Of a stretch of DNA of 64,000 bases, positions 51,692 through 60,654 are shown in pieces. The notes beneath the pieces are model-generated. The model had not been told where the DNA came from. It made no database searches and saw only the letters and a program-made list of their open reading frames with translations. The stretch comes from JAMCYG01 sp027365565. Lineage in GTDB: Archaea; Micrarchaeota; Micrarchaeia; Micrarchaeales; Micrarchaeaceae. Location: the NCBI GenBank assembly GCA_027365565.1, contig DAHXMI010000010.1, positions 86,895 through 150,894 of the forward strand, given 5' to 3'. Made by a program: the position numbers and the translations under genes. The first letter of the stretch is position 1. Every line of letters starts with the position of its first letter.

Positions 51692-52210
51692 ATGAACTTC
51701 GCCGTTTTCGTGCCTCCGAGGGAATTCAAGGATGAGTCCCTATCGGCAGTCAGGCTTTTCCTGGATAAGTGGGGCGTCAAGTACAGCATAGCAAGCTATG
51801 GCAACAGGGATTGCACCGGCTACCATGGCTCAGTGTGCAAGAAGGATATGGACGCCCTGAAGATAAATCCGATGGACTATGACGGGATTATAATAGTTGA
51901 TGGGGTCGGCATCGACTCGACGAAGCTGTACGAGTTCAGGCCTCTTCTCGACACGGTTATGCTTTTCAGCAGCTCGGGCAAGAGGGTCATCGCGCTTGGC
52001 AATGCGGTGAAGATACTTGCCAGGGCGAATATCATAAAGAACAGGAGGATAGCTGTGCGCGACGCTGAGGCGAAGAGGCTCGTCATCCTGTTCCACGGCG
52101 TTCCCACGGAAGAGCCCATTGAGATATCAGACGGCCTGATAACTATAGACAGCAGGATCGACGTCGAAGGCTCGATGAAGAAGATGCTGGGCAGCATGGG
52201 AATTATATGA
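51692..52210 (+). CDS. DJ-1/PfpI-like protein without the nucleophile cysteine
   Basis: A 172-residue class-I glutamine-amidotransferase-like fold: MNFAVFVPPREFKDESLSAVRLFLDKWG start, DYDGIIIVDGVG and the nucleophile elbow VIALGNAVKILARANII, where DJ-1 and PfpI enzymes have AxCxG. Here the elbow residue is Asn (about 104), so protease or glyoxalase activity is unlikely. ATG 51692 begins the conserved region; the TTG at 51674 is less likely. It overlaps the Rnp4 gene by 4 nt. Confidence 0.6.
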   Translation: MNFAVFVPPREFKDESLSAVRLFLDKWGVKYSIASYGNRDCTGYHGSVCKKDMDALKINPMDYDGIIIVDGVGIDSTKLYEFRPLLDTVMLFSSSGKRVIALGNAVKILARANIIKNRRIAVRDAEAKRLVILFHGVPTEEPIEISDGLITIDSRIDVEGSMKKMLGSMGII

Positions 52211-52512
52211 AGTCTCGCGGCGATAAGGCCCTTTTCAAACGGATTGCGCAGGAAAGGGTATCTATTCTGGACTCTCTTTCTGTCAAGAGCGCAGGTACCG
52301 AACCTGTGCTATCCAAGTATTATACTAGACTCATGCAGCGCATTTCAGAGCATTACAAGGTCAGGCTGCCGAAAGGCAGCATCCCGGTGTGCAAGCACTG
52401 CCACACGCGCATGGTACCAGGAACAAACGCAAAGGTAAGGATATGCAGCGAAGGCAGGTATGTAGCGTATGCATGTCTCGGATGCGGATACGAGAAGCAC
52501 GTGCGCTATTAG
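52207..52512 (+). CDS. rnp4: Ribonuclease P protein component 4
   Basis: A 101-residue Rpr2/Rpp21-type subunit of archaeal RNase P, which trims tRNA 5' ends. The zinc ribbon is complete: CKHCHTRMVPGTNAKVRI then C-x2-C (CLGCGY) near residues 91-94, preceded by a helix pair. ATG overlaps the previous stop (ATGA), indicating translational coupling. Confidence 0.87.
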   Translation: MKSRGDKALFKRIAQERVSILDSLSVKSAGTEPVLSKYYTRLMQRISEHYKVRLPKGSIPVCKHCHTRMVPGTNAKVRICSEGRYVAYACLGCGYEKHVRY

Positions 52513-52541
52513 GCAGGGCAGCCGTGCCTGTCAATTATGCT

Positions 52542-52955
52542 TTATGCCGATAGGAGCCTCTTCATCTCAGCTCTGTATTCATCGCTTATTTCAGCATGCT
52601 CCTTGAAGCCCGGATGGCTGTTATCATGCCCGTAGCGAGGTATCACGTGCACGTGGAAGTGCATGATTATCTGCCCGGCGAGCTCGCCTATGTTTGTTGC
52701 AACGTTTACAGCTTCGGCATTGAGTTTTGCTACCTGCACCTTTGCGAATGCCTTGGCTATCTTGAACGCGTGACAAACCATGTCATCAGGAGTCTCAATC
52801 ATATTTTCATAATGCCCTTTTGATATGACTAGAAGATGCCCATATGATGATGGATACATGTCAGGCACGACGATACATTCGTCGTCTTCATAAATTATAG
52901 ATGCCATGTTCCTCTCAGCGTTCGAGGCGATTTCGCAGAATACACAACCTTCCAT
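52542..52955 (-). CDS. HIT family hydrolase
   Basis: A 137-residue histidine-triad protein that hydrolyses nucleotide conjugates such as AMP-lysine or diadenosine polyphosphates. MEGCVFCEI is the usual start (Cys pair for zinc) and HFHVHVIPR the histidine triad near 111-119. ATG 52955 is chosen because family members start there; upstream in-frame codons give a non-homologous extension. It shares a promoter region with pyrG on the opposite strand. Confidence 0.9.
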   Translation of the reverse strand: MEGCVFCEIASNAERNMASIIYEDDECIVVPDMYPSSYGHLLVISKGHYENMIETPDDMVCHAFKIAKAFAKVQVAKLNAEAVNVATNIGELAGQIIMHFHVHVIPRYGHDNSHPGFKEHAEISDEYRAEMKRLLSA

Positions 52956-52993
52956 TCTACCACACTTGTAAGCACTGGCTATTGTTGCGGAAC

Positions 52994-53004
52994 AAATATA
53001 TAAG
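52994..53004 (+). promoter_or_regulatory. TATA element between HIT gene and pyrG
   Basis: AAATATATAAG lies 30-40 nt before the pyrG ATG and about 40-50 nt before the HIT ATG on the other strand; it may serve both genes. Strand given is for pyrG. Confidence 0.45.
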
Positions 53005-53033
53005 TTGTTTGGCAATACGTTGCTCGTGGTTGG

Positions 53034-54680
53034 ATGGTGAAGTATATTTTTGTTACAGGGGGCGTGATGAGCAGTCTAGGAAAGGGGATTGTTTCTTCGT
53101 CTACAGCGAACCTTATGCTAAGTGCCGGATATAGGGTCGCTTCAGTCAAGATAGACCCGTACATAAACGTGGATGCCGGAACGATGAACCCGTACGCGCA
53201 TGGAGAGGTGTTTGTGACGGACGATGGATACGAAGCGGACCTCGACATGGGCCATTACGAGCGATTCACAGGCATGCTGACTTCTAGGGACAACAACATA
53301 ACCACGGGCCAAGTATACCAGTCTGTGATAAGCAATGAGAGGAGAGGGACATACCTTGGCAAATGCGTGCAGCTTGTCCCACATATAACTGACGAGATAA
53401 AGAGAAGGCTGAGGGAAGTGTCGGCGAAGAACGAGGCCGACATAACCATAGTTGAAGTTGGAGGCACAGTAGGCGATTTGGAAAGCCAGCCGTTCCTTGA
53501 GGCTATAAGGCAGATGAGGCTTGACGAGCCAGCAGGCAGCGTCATGTACATGCATGTTGCGCATGTGCCTTTCCTGAAGCACACGAACGAGCTGAAGACA
53601 AAGCCGTTGCAGCACTCCGTACAGGAGCTTAGGAGAATAGGCATACAGCCCGATATGATATTGTGCAGGTCGGAGGGAGATATAGGCGATGACATAAGGC
53701 AAAAGGTGGCTCTGTTCACCAGCGTGCCGTACGAGATGATAGTCTCTGATCCGGATGCCTCATCCATATATGAGGTACCGCTCATTCTCGAAAGCCAGGG
53801 GATGACAAACAAGGTATTGGAGGTATTGCACCTGGAAAAAAGGGAGGCAGACACTGCGAAATGGAAGGGGTTCGTGGATAACATGAAGAGCGCCAAGAAG
53901 GTATTGGAAGTTTACATGATTGGCAAGTACACTGATGATAGGGACAGCTACATGAGTATAACAGAGGCAATTCACCACTCGGCCGCGGCCGTTGGTGCGA
54001 CGGCATCAATCCACTGGGTCGAATCGACGCATATCGAGGACGGCATGATAAGTGTGGATAGTATACTTGATGACAATGCAGGATATGTGATACTTCCAGG
54101 GTTCGGAAAGCGCGGCACGGAAGGCAAGATAGCTGCGCTCAGGGAGCTGCGTGCGAGGAACGTTCCAGTATTAGGGATATGCTTCGGACTGCAGTTGATG
54201 GCCATAGAGATAGCGCGCAATGTTGTTGGCATAGAAGGTGCAGGGTCGAGCGAGTTAGATCCCGGCACGAAGCACCCGATAATTGATATGCTTGAAGAGC
54301 AGAAGAAGGTCAGGAACATGGGGGGTACCATGAGGCTGGGATCCAAGAGGGCGGAGCTTGTTGAGGGCACCATGACGTACGGGATATATGGGAAGAAGGA
54401 GGTGTTCGAGAGGCACAGGCATAGGTACGAGATCAATCCGGAATATGTGGATGCGCTCAGCAAGGCAGGTTTCGTGGTGAGTGGATACAGCGATGAAGGA
54501 TTCCCTGATTTCATGGAGCTTAAAGGCAATGCTTTCTACGTGGGGACGCAGGGCCACCCTGAGTTCAAGAGCAGACCCCTAAGCCCCGCGCCTCTTTTCC
54601 GCGCTTTCATGGAGGCAGTCGCTAAGCGAAACATGATTGTTGCGGACAGCATAGAAGGCGCAGAGATTCAGAAGAAATAG
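53034..54680 (+). CDS. pyrG: CTP synthase
   Basis: Makes CTP from UTP, ATP and glutamine. 548 residues, the standard two-domain form: synthetase domain with KYIFVTGGVMSSLGKGI and DPYINVDAGTMNPYAHGEVFV, then a class I amidotransferase with GICFGLQLM (nucleophile Cys near 383) and GTQGHPEFKSRP with the catalytic His-x-Glu. Complete and intact. It runs toward tRNA-Ile on the opposite strand, ending 8 nt from it. Confidence 0.96.
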   Translation: MVKYIFVTGGVMSSLGKGIVSSSTANLMLSAGYRVASVKIDPYINVDAGTMNPYAHGEVFVTDDGYEADLDMGHYERFTGMLTSRDNNITTGQVYQSVISNERRGTYLGKCVQLVPHITDEIKRRLREVSAKNEADITIVEVGGTVGDLESQPFLEAIRQMRLDEPAGSVMYMHVAHVPFLKHTNELKTKPLQHSVQELRRIGIQPDMILCRSEGDIGDDIRQKVALFTSVPYEMIVSDPDASSIYEVPLILESQGMTNKVLEVLHLEKREADTAKWKGFVDNMKSAKKVLEVYMIGKYTDDRDSYMSITEAIHHSAAAVGATASIHWVESTHIEDGMISVDSILDDNAGYVILPGFGKRGTEGKIAALRELRARNVPVLGICFGLQLMAIEIARNVVGIEGAGSSELDPGTKHPIIDMLEEQKKVRNMGGTMRLGSKRAELVEGTMTYGIYGKKEVFERHRHRYEINPEYVDALSKAGFVVSGYSDEGFPDFMELKGNAFYVGTQGHPEFKSRPLSPAPLFRAFMEAVAKRNMIVADSIEGAEIQKK

Positions 54681-54688
54681 CATGAAAA

Positions 54689-54763
54689 TGGGCTTGGAGA
54701 GATTTGGACTCTCGACCTACGGCTTATAAGACCGTCGCTCTAACCAGGCTGAGCTACAAGCCC
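54689..54763 (-). tRNA. tRNA-Ile (anticodon UAU)
   Basis: Acceptor GGGCTTG/CAAGCCC, discriminator A, D-arm GCTC..GAGC, anticodon stem ACGGT/GCCGT (one T-G pair) with loop CTTATAA, T-arm GAGAG TCCAAAT CTCTC. Position 55 is C rather than the usual T. Anticodon UAU reads AUA; most archaea use an agmatidine-modified CAU tRNA for this codon. No intron. Confidence 0.87.
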
Positions 54764-54832
54764 GCGCAAACTATTTGGTCAGGATATCATTTAAAGGTTA
54801 CTGGATGTGCTCGATGATTAAGCGATGCGCGC

Positions 54833-57800
54833 CTACGGCATCGTATAGTTGTTGTGCACGTACGAAGGCTTTGGCGGCACTGCTGGAAGGCTGCCTGTGA
54901 AGTTGTTCAGCGCGAATATCCTTAATGGCGCCGAGCTGTTCACATAGTTAATCCCAGTCGAGTTTGATGGATAGACCAGGTGGAAACCAGGCAGTTTGCC
55001 CAGGTAGAAGCCGTTATAGTAGTTGGAGTTGTAGAACTCCGACGGCGCATCTGTTATGGTTCCGTTCGCAGAATTCGGCACATATATCATCATGAACTGC
55101 ACGAACGTGGTGTTGCCTACGCCCACCGTGCCCAGGTACTGCGATGACTGTATGTAAGCGTTCATCTTCGTGCCGTTCTTGTAGTAGACAGGCAGCGCGC
55201 CGTTCGAATTAGATAGGGTGCCTACGCACGCCGTCTGGTTCGAGAGGCTAGTGCCGGTAAGCAGGAAGGCCTTTATGAACTCTTCCGATGCGTTCACGCT
55301 CGGGAGGGAGCAGTAGTAGCCAAGGTTCTGCGACGTGCCGTTTGATACGAAAGCTGCAAGAGGCAGAAGCGCGAACTGTGGGTCATGCGAGAGCTCGCAT
55401 GGCGACGTGCCGAGTATGTAGGGGGTACCGGAGTTTGCAGCTGCTGCAGCAGCCTTTGCGTACGCCTCCGATGTGGCATTGATGTTGACGCATGCTAGGA
55501 AGTCGAGGGCCTGCCACTTGCTTACCAGGCCTTTGCTGAATACCACGTACTTGGTCTGGTTGGTGTTCATCGTGTTGGCCAGCGTTGTAGCGTTGTAGCC
55601 GTACTTCGGCCCGAGCACGAAACTTGCTGCCGTGGCGTAGTCCTCCTTGGGGACTGAATTGTCGCCCCTCAGCACGGCGTTGGTGTTGCCGAACCAGTTG
55701 ATCCAGTCGCCATAGTCCCACCATGCCAGTACCCTAGGCGCGTATGGGCCCACATTGGTGCGCATCCATGTGGTAGCTGCCAGCCAGTATGACGGGATGG
55801 TGTTGCACTTCGCCTCGTATGCAAGCGAGTTGCCCGCGCCAGCTATCGAGTTGCAGGTGCTTGTAGCAGCGGCGAACGACGCTATAAGGTTGCCGCTCTC
55901 CCCATATATGAACGAGCCGTGTGCAAATAGTGCGCCCACCTCTATTAGTATGAACAGGACGAACATTGCCCAGAGGTACTGCCTGTTGCCGACCTCCTTC
56001 TTCATGAACAGCAGGTAGAGAATTATTATGAACGCTAGTATTGTCGATATGAAGAACGTGCCGACTATGAGCAGCAGCGCTACATATATGCCGTTCTCCG
56101 AGAAGACTGTAGGTATGTGCAGTTCCTTCCTCTCTACGCCCTTCTTGAACAGGTTGAGCTGGAAGCGGCTCGAAGCCATGTATGCCAGCTCGCCGATCAT
56201 TATGGCGAATAGCATTATGAATGCCGTGCCGAAGTGCGGTATGTACTTGACCTCTATGAATCCAGCGACCATGAGCGGCAGGGATATGGCGAAGTATAGC
56301 ACACCTGTCTGGCTCCTCCTGTAGAATATGCTGATCAATATGAGTATGAATGAGAAAGCTGATATGAACCAGACGAGGAGAGGTATTCCAGCGACGCTGG
56401 CACCTATGAGCCCGAAGCCGTTGGAACCGAAATTGAACATGAGGCCGGTCGGCGTATATTCCGCTACTGTCATAAATAGGGCGCTTGATGGGCTGGTGAA
56501 CTTATGGCTGAGGGCCAGATAGCTCCTGACGGCTTTGCCAAGAGGCGTAGCGAATATCGCTACGGTTACCAGTATTGCAAGGACCACAAACCATTCGGCG
56601 TATGCCTTCCAGTTGAGCTCCCTGAACAGTATGTTGCGCTCTTTGAGAATCTTCGGCACGTACTGGAACAATGCCACAAGCACCAGCGCAAGTATCGGCC
56701 CCGAAACTGTTATGGGTATGCCGAGTATGCTCGGTATGCGGCCGCTTAGCGTGGCCCCGTACGGGTGATAGAATGCGAGGAATATTGCAATTACAGCTAT
56801 GACTATTACGTTCATCTTGTAGAAGTCCTTTGTGAGGTTGTTCCTGAAGACGTCTATTATGCCCTCGGCGAGTATGTATATTACAAGGACGCCTGTGTCG
56901 ACCGTGTAGTAGTGCGCCCCGAGGAACGTCGACGCAAACGCTATGCCTGCGAAAATCGCGAGCCTGACGCTCTTCATGTTCCTTATCGCCAGCATGTATG
57001 CAGCGAAGAAGAAGAACAGCGTGAATATGCCCCACGGCTCTAGAAGCTGCTCCCCTGCTATGAATGTAGATATCAGTATGGGCATGGAGGCAGTCAGCCC
57101 TGCCGCTATGAGCGCTATTTTATGGTCATACTCGTGGTATATCAGCATGAATATCGTGAAGACGAGCAGTGCCGCGGTTATTGGCGGATAGAAGCTGCCG
57201 GCGTAACTCATCAGCGACGTGCTGAATGTTGTGAGGTGCGGGCCCAAGTAGTTTGCCAGATCATACCAGTAGGCCTCTAGGTACGGCACTATCGGCTGCA
57301 GGCGCATGTTGGTTCCGGCAGCGACGACTGGCCACGCAGAAGGTGACAGTAGTGCCTGCTGGCCGTAGGTAAGTATGTATTGGGCTCCTATCATGTCGAA
57401 ATATGGGTCAAACTCGAAGAAGTTAGGTGCAGAGGTTATGTTTGAAATGCGCGAGGCAAATGTGGCTATCATTATGAAGAACAGCAGCCACCAGACCCAT
57501 GACGGCGTATGTTTGCCGTGACCCTCATGTACGGCTGCAGGCGCCTTTGCAGATACTTTCTCCGATATGAATGCCTTTATGTCGTCGAGGACGCCATACT
57601 TGTAGCATAGTATTAGCCCTACTATGGTGAGTATGAGCGCGTTCGCCTCGAAGAGGCCAAGCGAGAATGAGAATGCATGCACGTACGTTATCAGATATGA
57701 CTCGAGCCATGTGAGCGTTGCAGGGGCTATCAGACCGAATATGAATCCGACTGTGAGTTTCTCGAACTTGGACAAGGGGGTGTTCTTGAGAAGCGCAAGA

Positions 57801-57868
57801 GAGAGTAGGGTTCCGGGTATGAAAAGTGTAAGGAACGCTATTATTATACTCTCAATTATGAATCCCAT
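54833..57868 (-). CDS. aglB: Oligosaccharyltransferase AglB (STT3)
   Basis: A 1011-residue single-chain oligosaccharyltransferase that moves a lipid-linked glycan to Asn-X-Ser/Thr on the outer face. The catalytic acidic motif FEFDPYFD is near 154 in the first outer loop, about 13 helices follow, and the outer C-terminal domain has WWDYGDWI near 710 with the sequon-recognition tryptophans. The ATG has GTGGTGAG just before it and an AT-rich promoter-like TTATAATGAT at 57915-57924. It lies directly after rpsC but seems to have its own promoter. Confidence 0.94.
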   Translation of the reverse strand: MGFIIESIIIAFLTLFIPGTLLSLALLKNTPLSKFEKLTVGFIFGLIAPATLTWLESYLITYVHAFSFSLGLFEANALILTIVGLILCYKYGVLDDIKAFISEKVSAKAPAAVHEGHGKHTPSWVWWLLFFIMIATFASRISNITSAPNFFEFDPYFDMIGAQYILTYGQQALLSPSAWPVVAAGTNMRLQPIVPYLEAYWYDLANYLGPHLTTFSTSLMSYAGSFYPPITAALLVFTIFMLIYHEYDHKIALIAAGLTASMPILISTFIAGEQLLEPWGIFTLFFFFAAYMLAIRNMKSVRLAIFAGIAFASTFLGAHYYTVDTGVLVIYILAEGIIDVFRNNLTKDFYKMNVIVIAVIAIFLAFYHPYGATLSGRIPSILGIPITVSGPILALVLVALFQYVPKILKERNILFRELNWKAYAEWFVVLAILVTVAIFATPLGKAVRSYLALSHKFTSPSSALFMTVAEYTPTGLMFNFGSNGFGLIGASVAGIPLLVWFISAFSFILILISIFYRRSQTGVLYFAISLPLMVAGFIEVKYIPHFGTAFIMLFAIMIGELAYMASSRFQLNLFKKGVERKELHIPTVFSENGIYVALLLIVGTFFISTILAFIIILYLLFMKKEVGNRQYLWAMFVLFILIEVGALFAHGSFIYGESGNLIASFAAATSTCNSIAGAGNSLAYEAKCNTIPSYWLAATTWMRTNVGPYAPRVLAWWDYGDWINWFGNTNAVLRGDNSVPKEDYATAASFVLGPKYGYNATTLANTMNTNQTKYVVFSKGLVSKWQALDFLACVNINATSEAYAKAAAAAANSGTPYILGTSPCELSHDPQFALLPLAAFVSNGTSQNLGYYCSLPSVNASEEFIKAFLLTGTSLSNQTACVGTLSNSNGALPVYYKNGTKMNAYIQSSQYLGTVGVGNTTFVQFMMIYVPNSANGTITDAPSEFYNSNYYNGFYLGKLPGFHLVYPSNSTGINYVNSSAPLRIFALNNFTGSLPAVPPKPSYVHNNYTMP

Positions 57869-57924
57869 CTCACCACACGAAATCTAATTTAGTATGAAAA
57901 CTGACATAACTCTTATCATTATAA

Positions 57925-58548
57925 TCAGTATGTCATTATAGCTTTCGGTATACTTAGGTTCTTTACTTCCTTGTCTGGGAATACGGTTCCTGGCGGAACT
58001 ATCCTCACCTGAATGCCTATTGCGCCGTATTTCGGGTATGCTGCGGTGACGGCCTCGCGCACAAGTTCTGTGACGTTGCCGGCCTTCGGCATGTATCCCA
58101 CGCTCTTGATTATGGACTTTGACCTGGCCTTCTTGGCCACAAGCTTGCCGCCGATCCTTATCTCTGCACCAAGGGCACCGTTCTCTATTATGCTCCTAAG
58201 CGTCGACTGCAGAAGCCTTCTTGGGTTTATGCCGCGCTCCAGCTTCTCGGCGATCATCTTCGACACGAGAAGCGGCTCGAGCATGCGGTTTTCCACCTCG
58301 ACGACGCTTATCTGCGGGTTGTCTATCCCGAACCTCTTCTTTATAGAGTCTGTAAGCGCGTCTATAGTCTTCCCGCCGCGACCTATCACCCTGCCGGGAT
58401 TGAGGACGTATAGAGTTATCCTTGTTATGACAGGAGTCTTCTGTATGTCTACCCTAGAGAAGCCAGCTCTCGAAAGCTCGTTGCTCAGATACTTGGATAT
58501 ATTCATCTTCACTATAGAATCTTCTATGAAGTTCTTCTCTATCGTCAA
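57925..58548 (-). CDS. rps3: Ribosomal protein uS3
   Basis: A 207-residue small-subunit protein at the mRNA entry. The KH domain is seen as ITLYVLNPGRVIGRGGKTIDALTDSI (GxxG loop), then NPRRLLQSTLRSIIENGALGAEIRIGGKL. It is the last gene of the L3-to-S3 run and starts one base after the rpl22 stop region. The genes that usually follow (L29, S17, L14 and so on) are not present. Confidence 0.95.
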   Translation of the reverse strand: MTIEKNFIEDSIVKMNISKYLSNELSRAGFSRVDIQKTPVITRITLYVLNPGRVIGRGGKTIDALTDSIKKRFGIDNPQISVVEVENRMLEPLLVSKMIAEKLERGINPRRLLQSTLRSIIENGALGAEIRIGGKLVAKKARSKSIIKSVGYMPKAGNVTELVREAVTAAYPKYGAIGIQVRIVPPGTVFPDKEVKNLSIPKAIMTY

Positions 58549-59265
58549 TCAAACACCATTCTTTTCTTCGGCATGGGCTTCCGCCTTTGCCGCTTCCTTC
58601 GGTTTATCGCCATTGTTAGCTGCTGCTTTCTTTTCCTGGGCTTTCTCCTTTTCTGCAGACGCCTTCGGGGCTTTCTCCCTCTTTGCCTTCGCGGCAGCAG
58701 GTTTCGGCGCTGCGGCATGCTTCTCTGCGTAAGGCTGCGAGCGCTTGATTGCGAGCTTCATGTTCTCGCTCAGGCCGGGCTCGGTTCCTATGGCAAGGCC
58801 TATCTCTATCCTTGCGTGCTCAAGGTTGCTCACCCTTGAGCTGAGGTATCCCATCGTGTGGTTGCCAGGGACTGCCCTGACGCCTTTTGGCGGCATGCGG
58901 CCCCATGTCTCCGTCTTGTTGGCTGCGGCATGCACCACATACATCAGCTCGGGCTCGTAATCCTTGTTCCTTGCATTTGCCGCTGCGTTGTTCACGACCT
59001 TCATGACAAAGCCTGCGCACTTAATCGGCCATCTGCCCTTCTTTCCGCCGAGTTCGTGCCTGTGGCCCATGCCCTTGTTATGGCGCTTGAATTCTATCGG
59101 TGATATTCCTTCGGAAGTCCTTGTGAGTATATCTACCGCCTCGGCATAGCTCTTGTACCTTATGGCTGAGCATACGTTCGAAAGGTCCTTGAAGCTCGCA
59201 TTGACACCGCTCAGGCTGGCGAAGATTATGCCTTCGCTGTTCCTGTTGAAAGAATACTTTACCAT
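58549..59265 (-). CDS. rpl22: Ribosomal protein uL22 with long Ala/Lys tail
   Basis: A 238-residue large-subunit protein lining the exit tunnel. The L22 core is seen as IRYKSYAEAVDILTRTSEGISPIEFKRHN and, further on, ARIEIGLAIG region. It is about 80 residues longer than typical archaeal L22 because of a C-terminal Ala/Lys/Glu-rich extension (about 178-238), predicted disordered or helical. It abuts rps19 by 1 nt. Confidence 0.93.
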   Translation of the reverse strand: MVKYSFNRNSEGIIFASLSGVNASFKDLSNVCSAIRYKSYAEAVDILTRTSEGISPIEFKRHNKGMGHRHELGGKKGRWPIKCAGFVMKVVNNAAANARNKDYEPELMYVVHAAANKTETWGRMPPKGVRAVPGNHTMGYLSSRVSNLEHARIEIGLAIGTEPGLSENMKLAIKRSQPYAEKHAAAPKPAAAKAKREKAPKASAEKEKAQEKKAAANNGDKPKEAAKAEAHAEEKNGV

Positions 59266-59266
59266 A

Positions 59267-59677
59267 TCACTTCACCGATAAGAACTTGCTTCCACGTGTG
59301 GCCTTTATTCCAGGTGCGGAGTGCTGCACGCGCTTCGTCGAGAACGCGAACTCGCCGAGCTTGTGGCCCAGCATGTTGGCGGTTATGTCCATAGGCATGA
59401 ACTGCTTGCCGTCGTACACCTCGAAGCGAAGACCTATCCATGATGGAAGTATGACAGCTTCGCGGCAGTGCGTCTTTATGGGCTTGCTGCTGCCCTTGCC
59501 CTTCAGCTTCGCGACCTTCTCGACAAGGTTTCTGTACTCCAGAGCATTCCTCTTCATGCTCCTCCTGATGTGAGTGTTTACCATCTTCCTGAACTCCTCA
59601 TCGGAAAGCTGCAGTGCCTCTGTGGATGTCTTGCCCTTGAATGCTATCTTCTCCTTCTTCTCTATGACTTCAGCCAT
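59267..59677 (-). CDS. rps19: Ribosomal protein uS19
   Basis: A 136-residue small-subunit head protein. Signature KTHCREAVILPSWIGLRFEVYDGKQFMPMDITANMLGHKLGEFAFSTKR-like order is clear in segments: REAVILPSWIG, VYDGKQF and LGHKLGEFA. Normal length for archaea. It is 4 nt downstream of rpl2 and 1 nt upstream of rpl22. Confidence 0.95.
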   Translation of the reverse strand: MAEVIEKKEKIAFKGKTSTEALQLSDEEFRKMVNTHIRRSMKRNALEYRNLVEKVAKLKGKGSSKPIKTHCREAVILPSWIGLRFEVYDGKQFMPMDITANMLGHKLGEFAFSTKRVQHSAPGIKATRGSKFLSVK

Positions 59678-59681
59678 GTGA

Positions 59682-60395
59682 TCATCCCTTCTTCTTCCTG
59701 CCTACGCGGCTCGCCGCTATGTGGCCCACCTTTCTTCCTGGAGGTGCGTTCCTTGCAGTCATGCTGCTCTTGCCCTTGTGGTGCTGCTTGCCGCCGAATG
59801 GGTGCTCGGACGGCTGCATCTTAACGCCGCGCAGCCTTGGCCAGTACCTGTTAAGCGCATGCTTTATGTAGAAATTCTTGCCTGCCTTCATTATGGGCGC
59901 CTCATTCATTCCTCCGCCGGCAACAATGCCGAGCTGGGCCCTGCAGTCGTTATTTATCGTTACCTTCTGCTTAGATCTCAGCTGGATTATACTGCTAGAA
60001 TTTGAGTGTGCAAGTATGTTTGCAGAAGCACCTGCCGCCCTGGCAAATCTCCCACCGTCGCCTACTATCGATTCGATGTTGTATATAGGAGTTCCCTCAA
60101 CTATGTCGCCAATTCTCATGACGCTGCCAAGCGAGTACTTTGATGCGTTGATTTGAACCTTGTCGCCGATTTTTATTCCTTCCGGAGCGATCAGGTAGCC
60201 TGTGCTCATGTCTTCGTACAATATGCGCATCAGCGGCGCAGTATGTCCTGTGTGATTGATGAGTTCCACTACCTCTCCAGTAACCCTGCTCTTCCTGTCC
60301 TCCGAGTAGGTCGGGTCTATGTCATACGTGCCCGGGGCCTTTGTATATGCGTTGGAGCCCTTGCCCCTTCTTTGCATGCGGAGTTTCTTTCCCAT
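59682..60395 (-). CDS. rpl2: Ribosomal protein uL2
   Basis: A 237-residue large-subunit protein essential for subunit joining and peptidyl transfer. It shows GIVAGGGMNEAPIMKAGKNFY, WPRLRGVKMQPSEHPFGGKQHH (the conserved histidine near the peptidyl-transferase centre) and a basic tail. ATG follows the rpl23 stop by 3 nt. Length is normal. Confidence 0.96.
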   Translation of the reverse strand: MGKKLRMQRRGKGSNAYTKAPGTYDIDPTYSEDRKSRVTGEVVELINHTGHTAPLMRILYEDMSTGYLIAPEGIKIGDKVQINASKYSLGSVMRIGDIVEGTPIYNIESIVGDGGRFARAAGASANILAHSNSSSIIQLRSKQKVTINNDCRAQLGIVAGGGMNEAPIMKAGKNFYIKHALNRYWPRLRGVKMQPSEHPFGGKQHHKGKSSMTARNAPPGRKVGHIAASRVGRKKKG

Positions 60396-60398
60396 TAA

Positions 60399-60650
60399 TC
60401 ACACCAGCTTCAGCTTGACTGCCACGTCGCTGGCCTTGTAACCAGTCGCGAGCTTTATGAATGTCTTCTTCGTGTTCTTCTGGGTGCTCAGCGACCTTAT
60501 GCTTTGCACCTTGACTGCAAACGCAGACTCGAATTCCTTCCTTATCTGGCCCTTTGTGGCCCTCGAGTCCGTTATGTATGTTATCACATTGAGCCTGTCT
60601 ATCATGCCGACGGCCTTTTCTGTTGAGACAGGGTGTACCAGTATTGCCAT
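60399..60650 (-). CDS. rpl23: Ribosomal protein uL23
   Basis: An 83-residue tunnel-exit protein; docking site for SRP. HPVSTEKAVGMIDRLNVITYITD and KVQSIRSLSTQKNTKKTFIKL match archaeal L23. Spaced 4 nt from rpl4 and 3 nt from rpl2 in the operon. Confidence 0.94.
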   Translation of the reverse strand: MAILVHPVSTEKAVGMIDRLNVITYITDSRATKGQIRKEFESAFAVKVQSIRSLSTQKNTKKTFIKLATGYKASDVAVKLKLV

Positions 60651-60654
60651 AATA

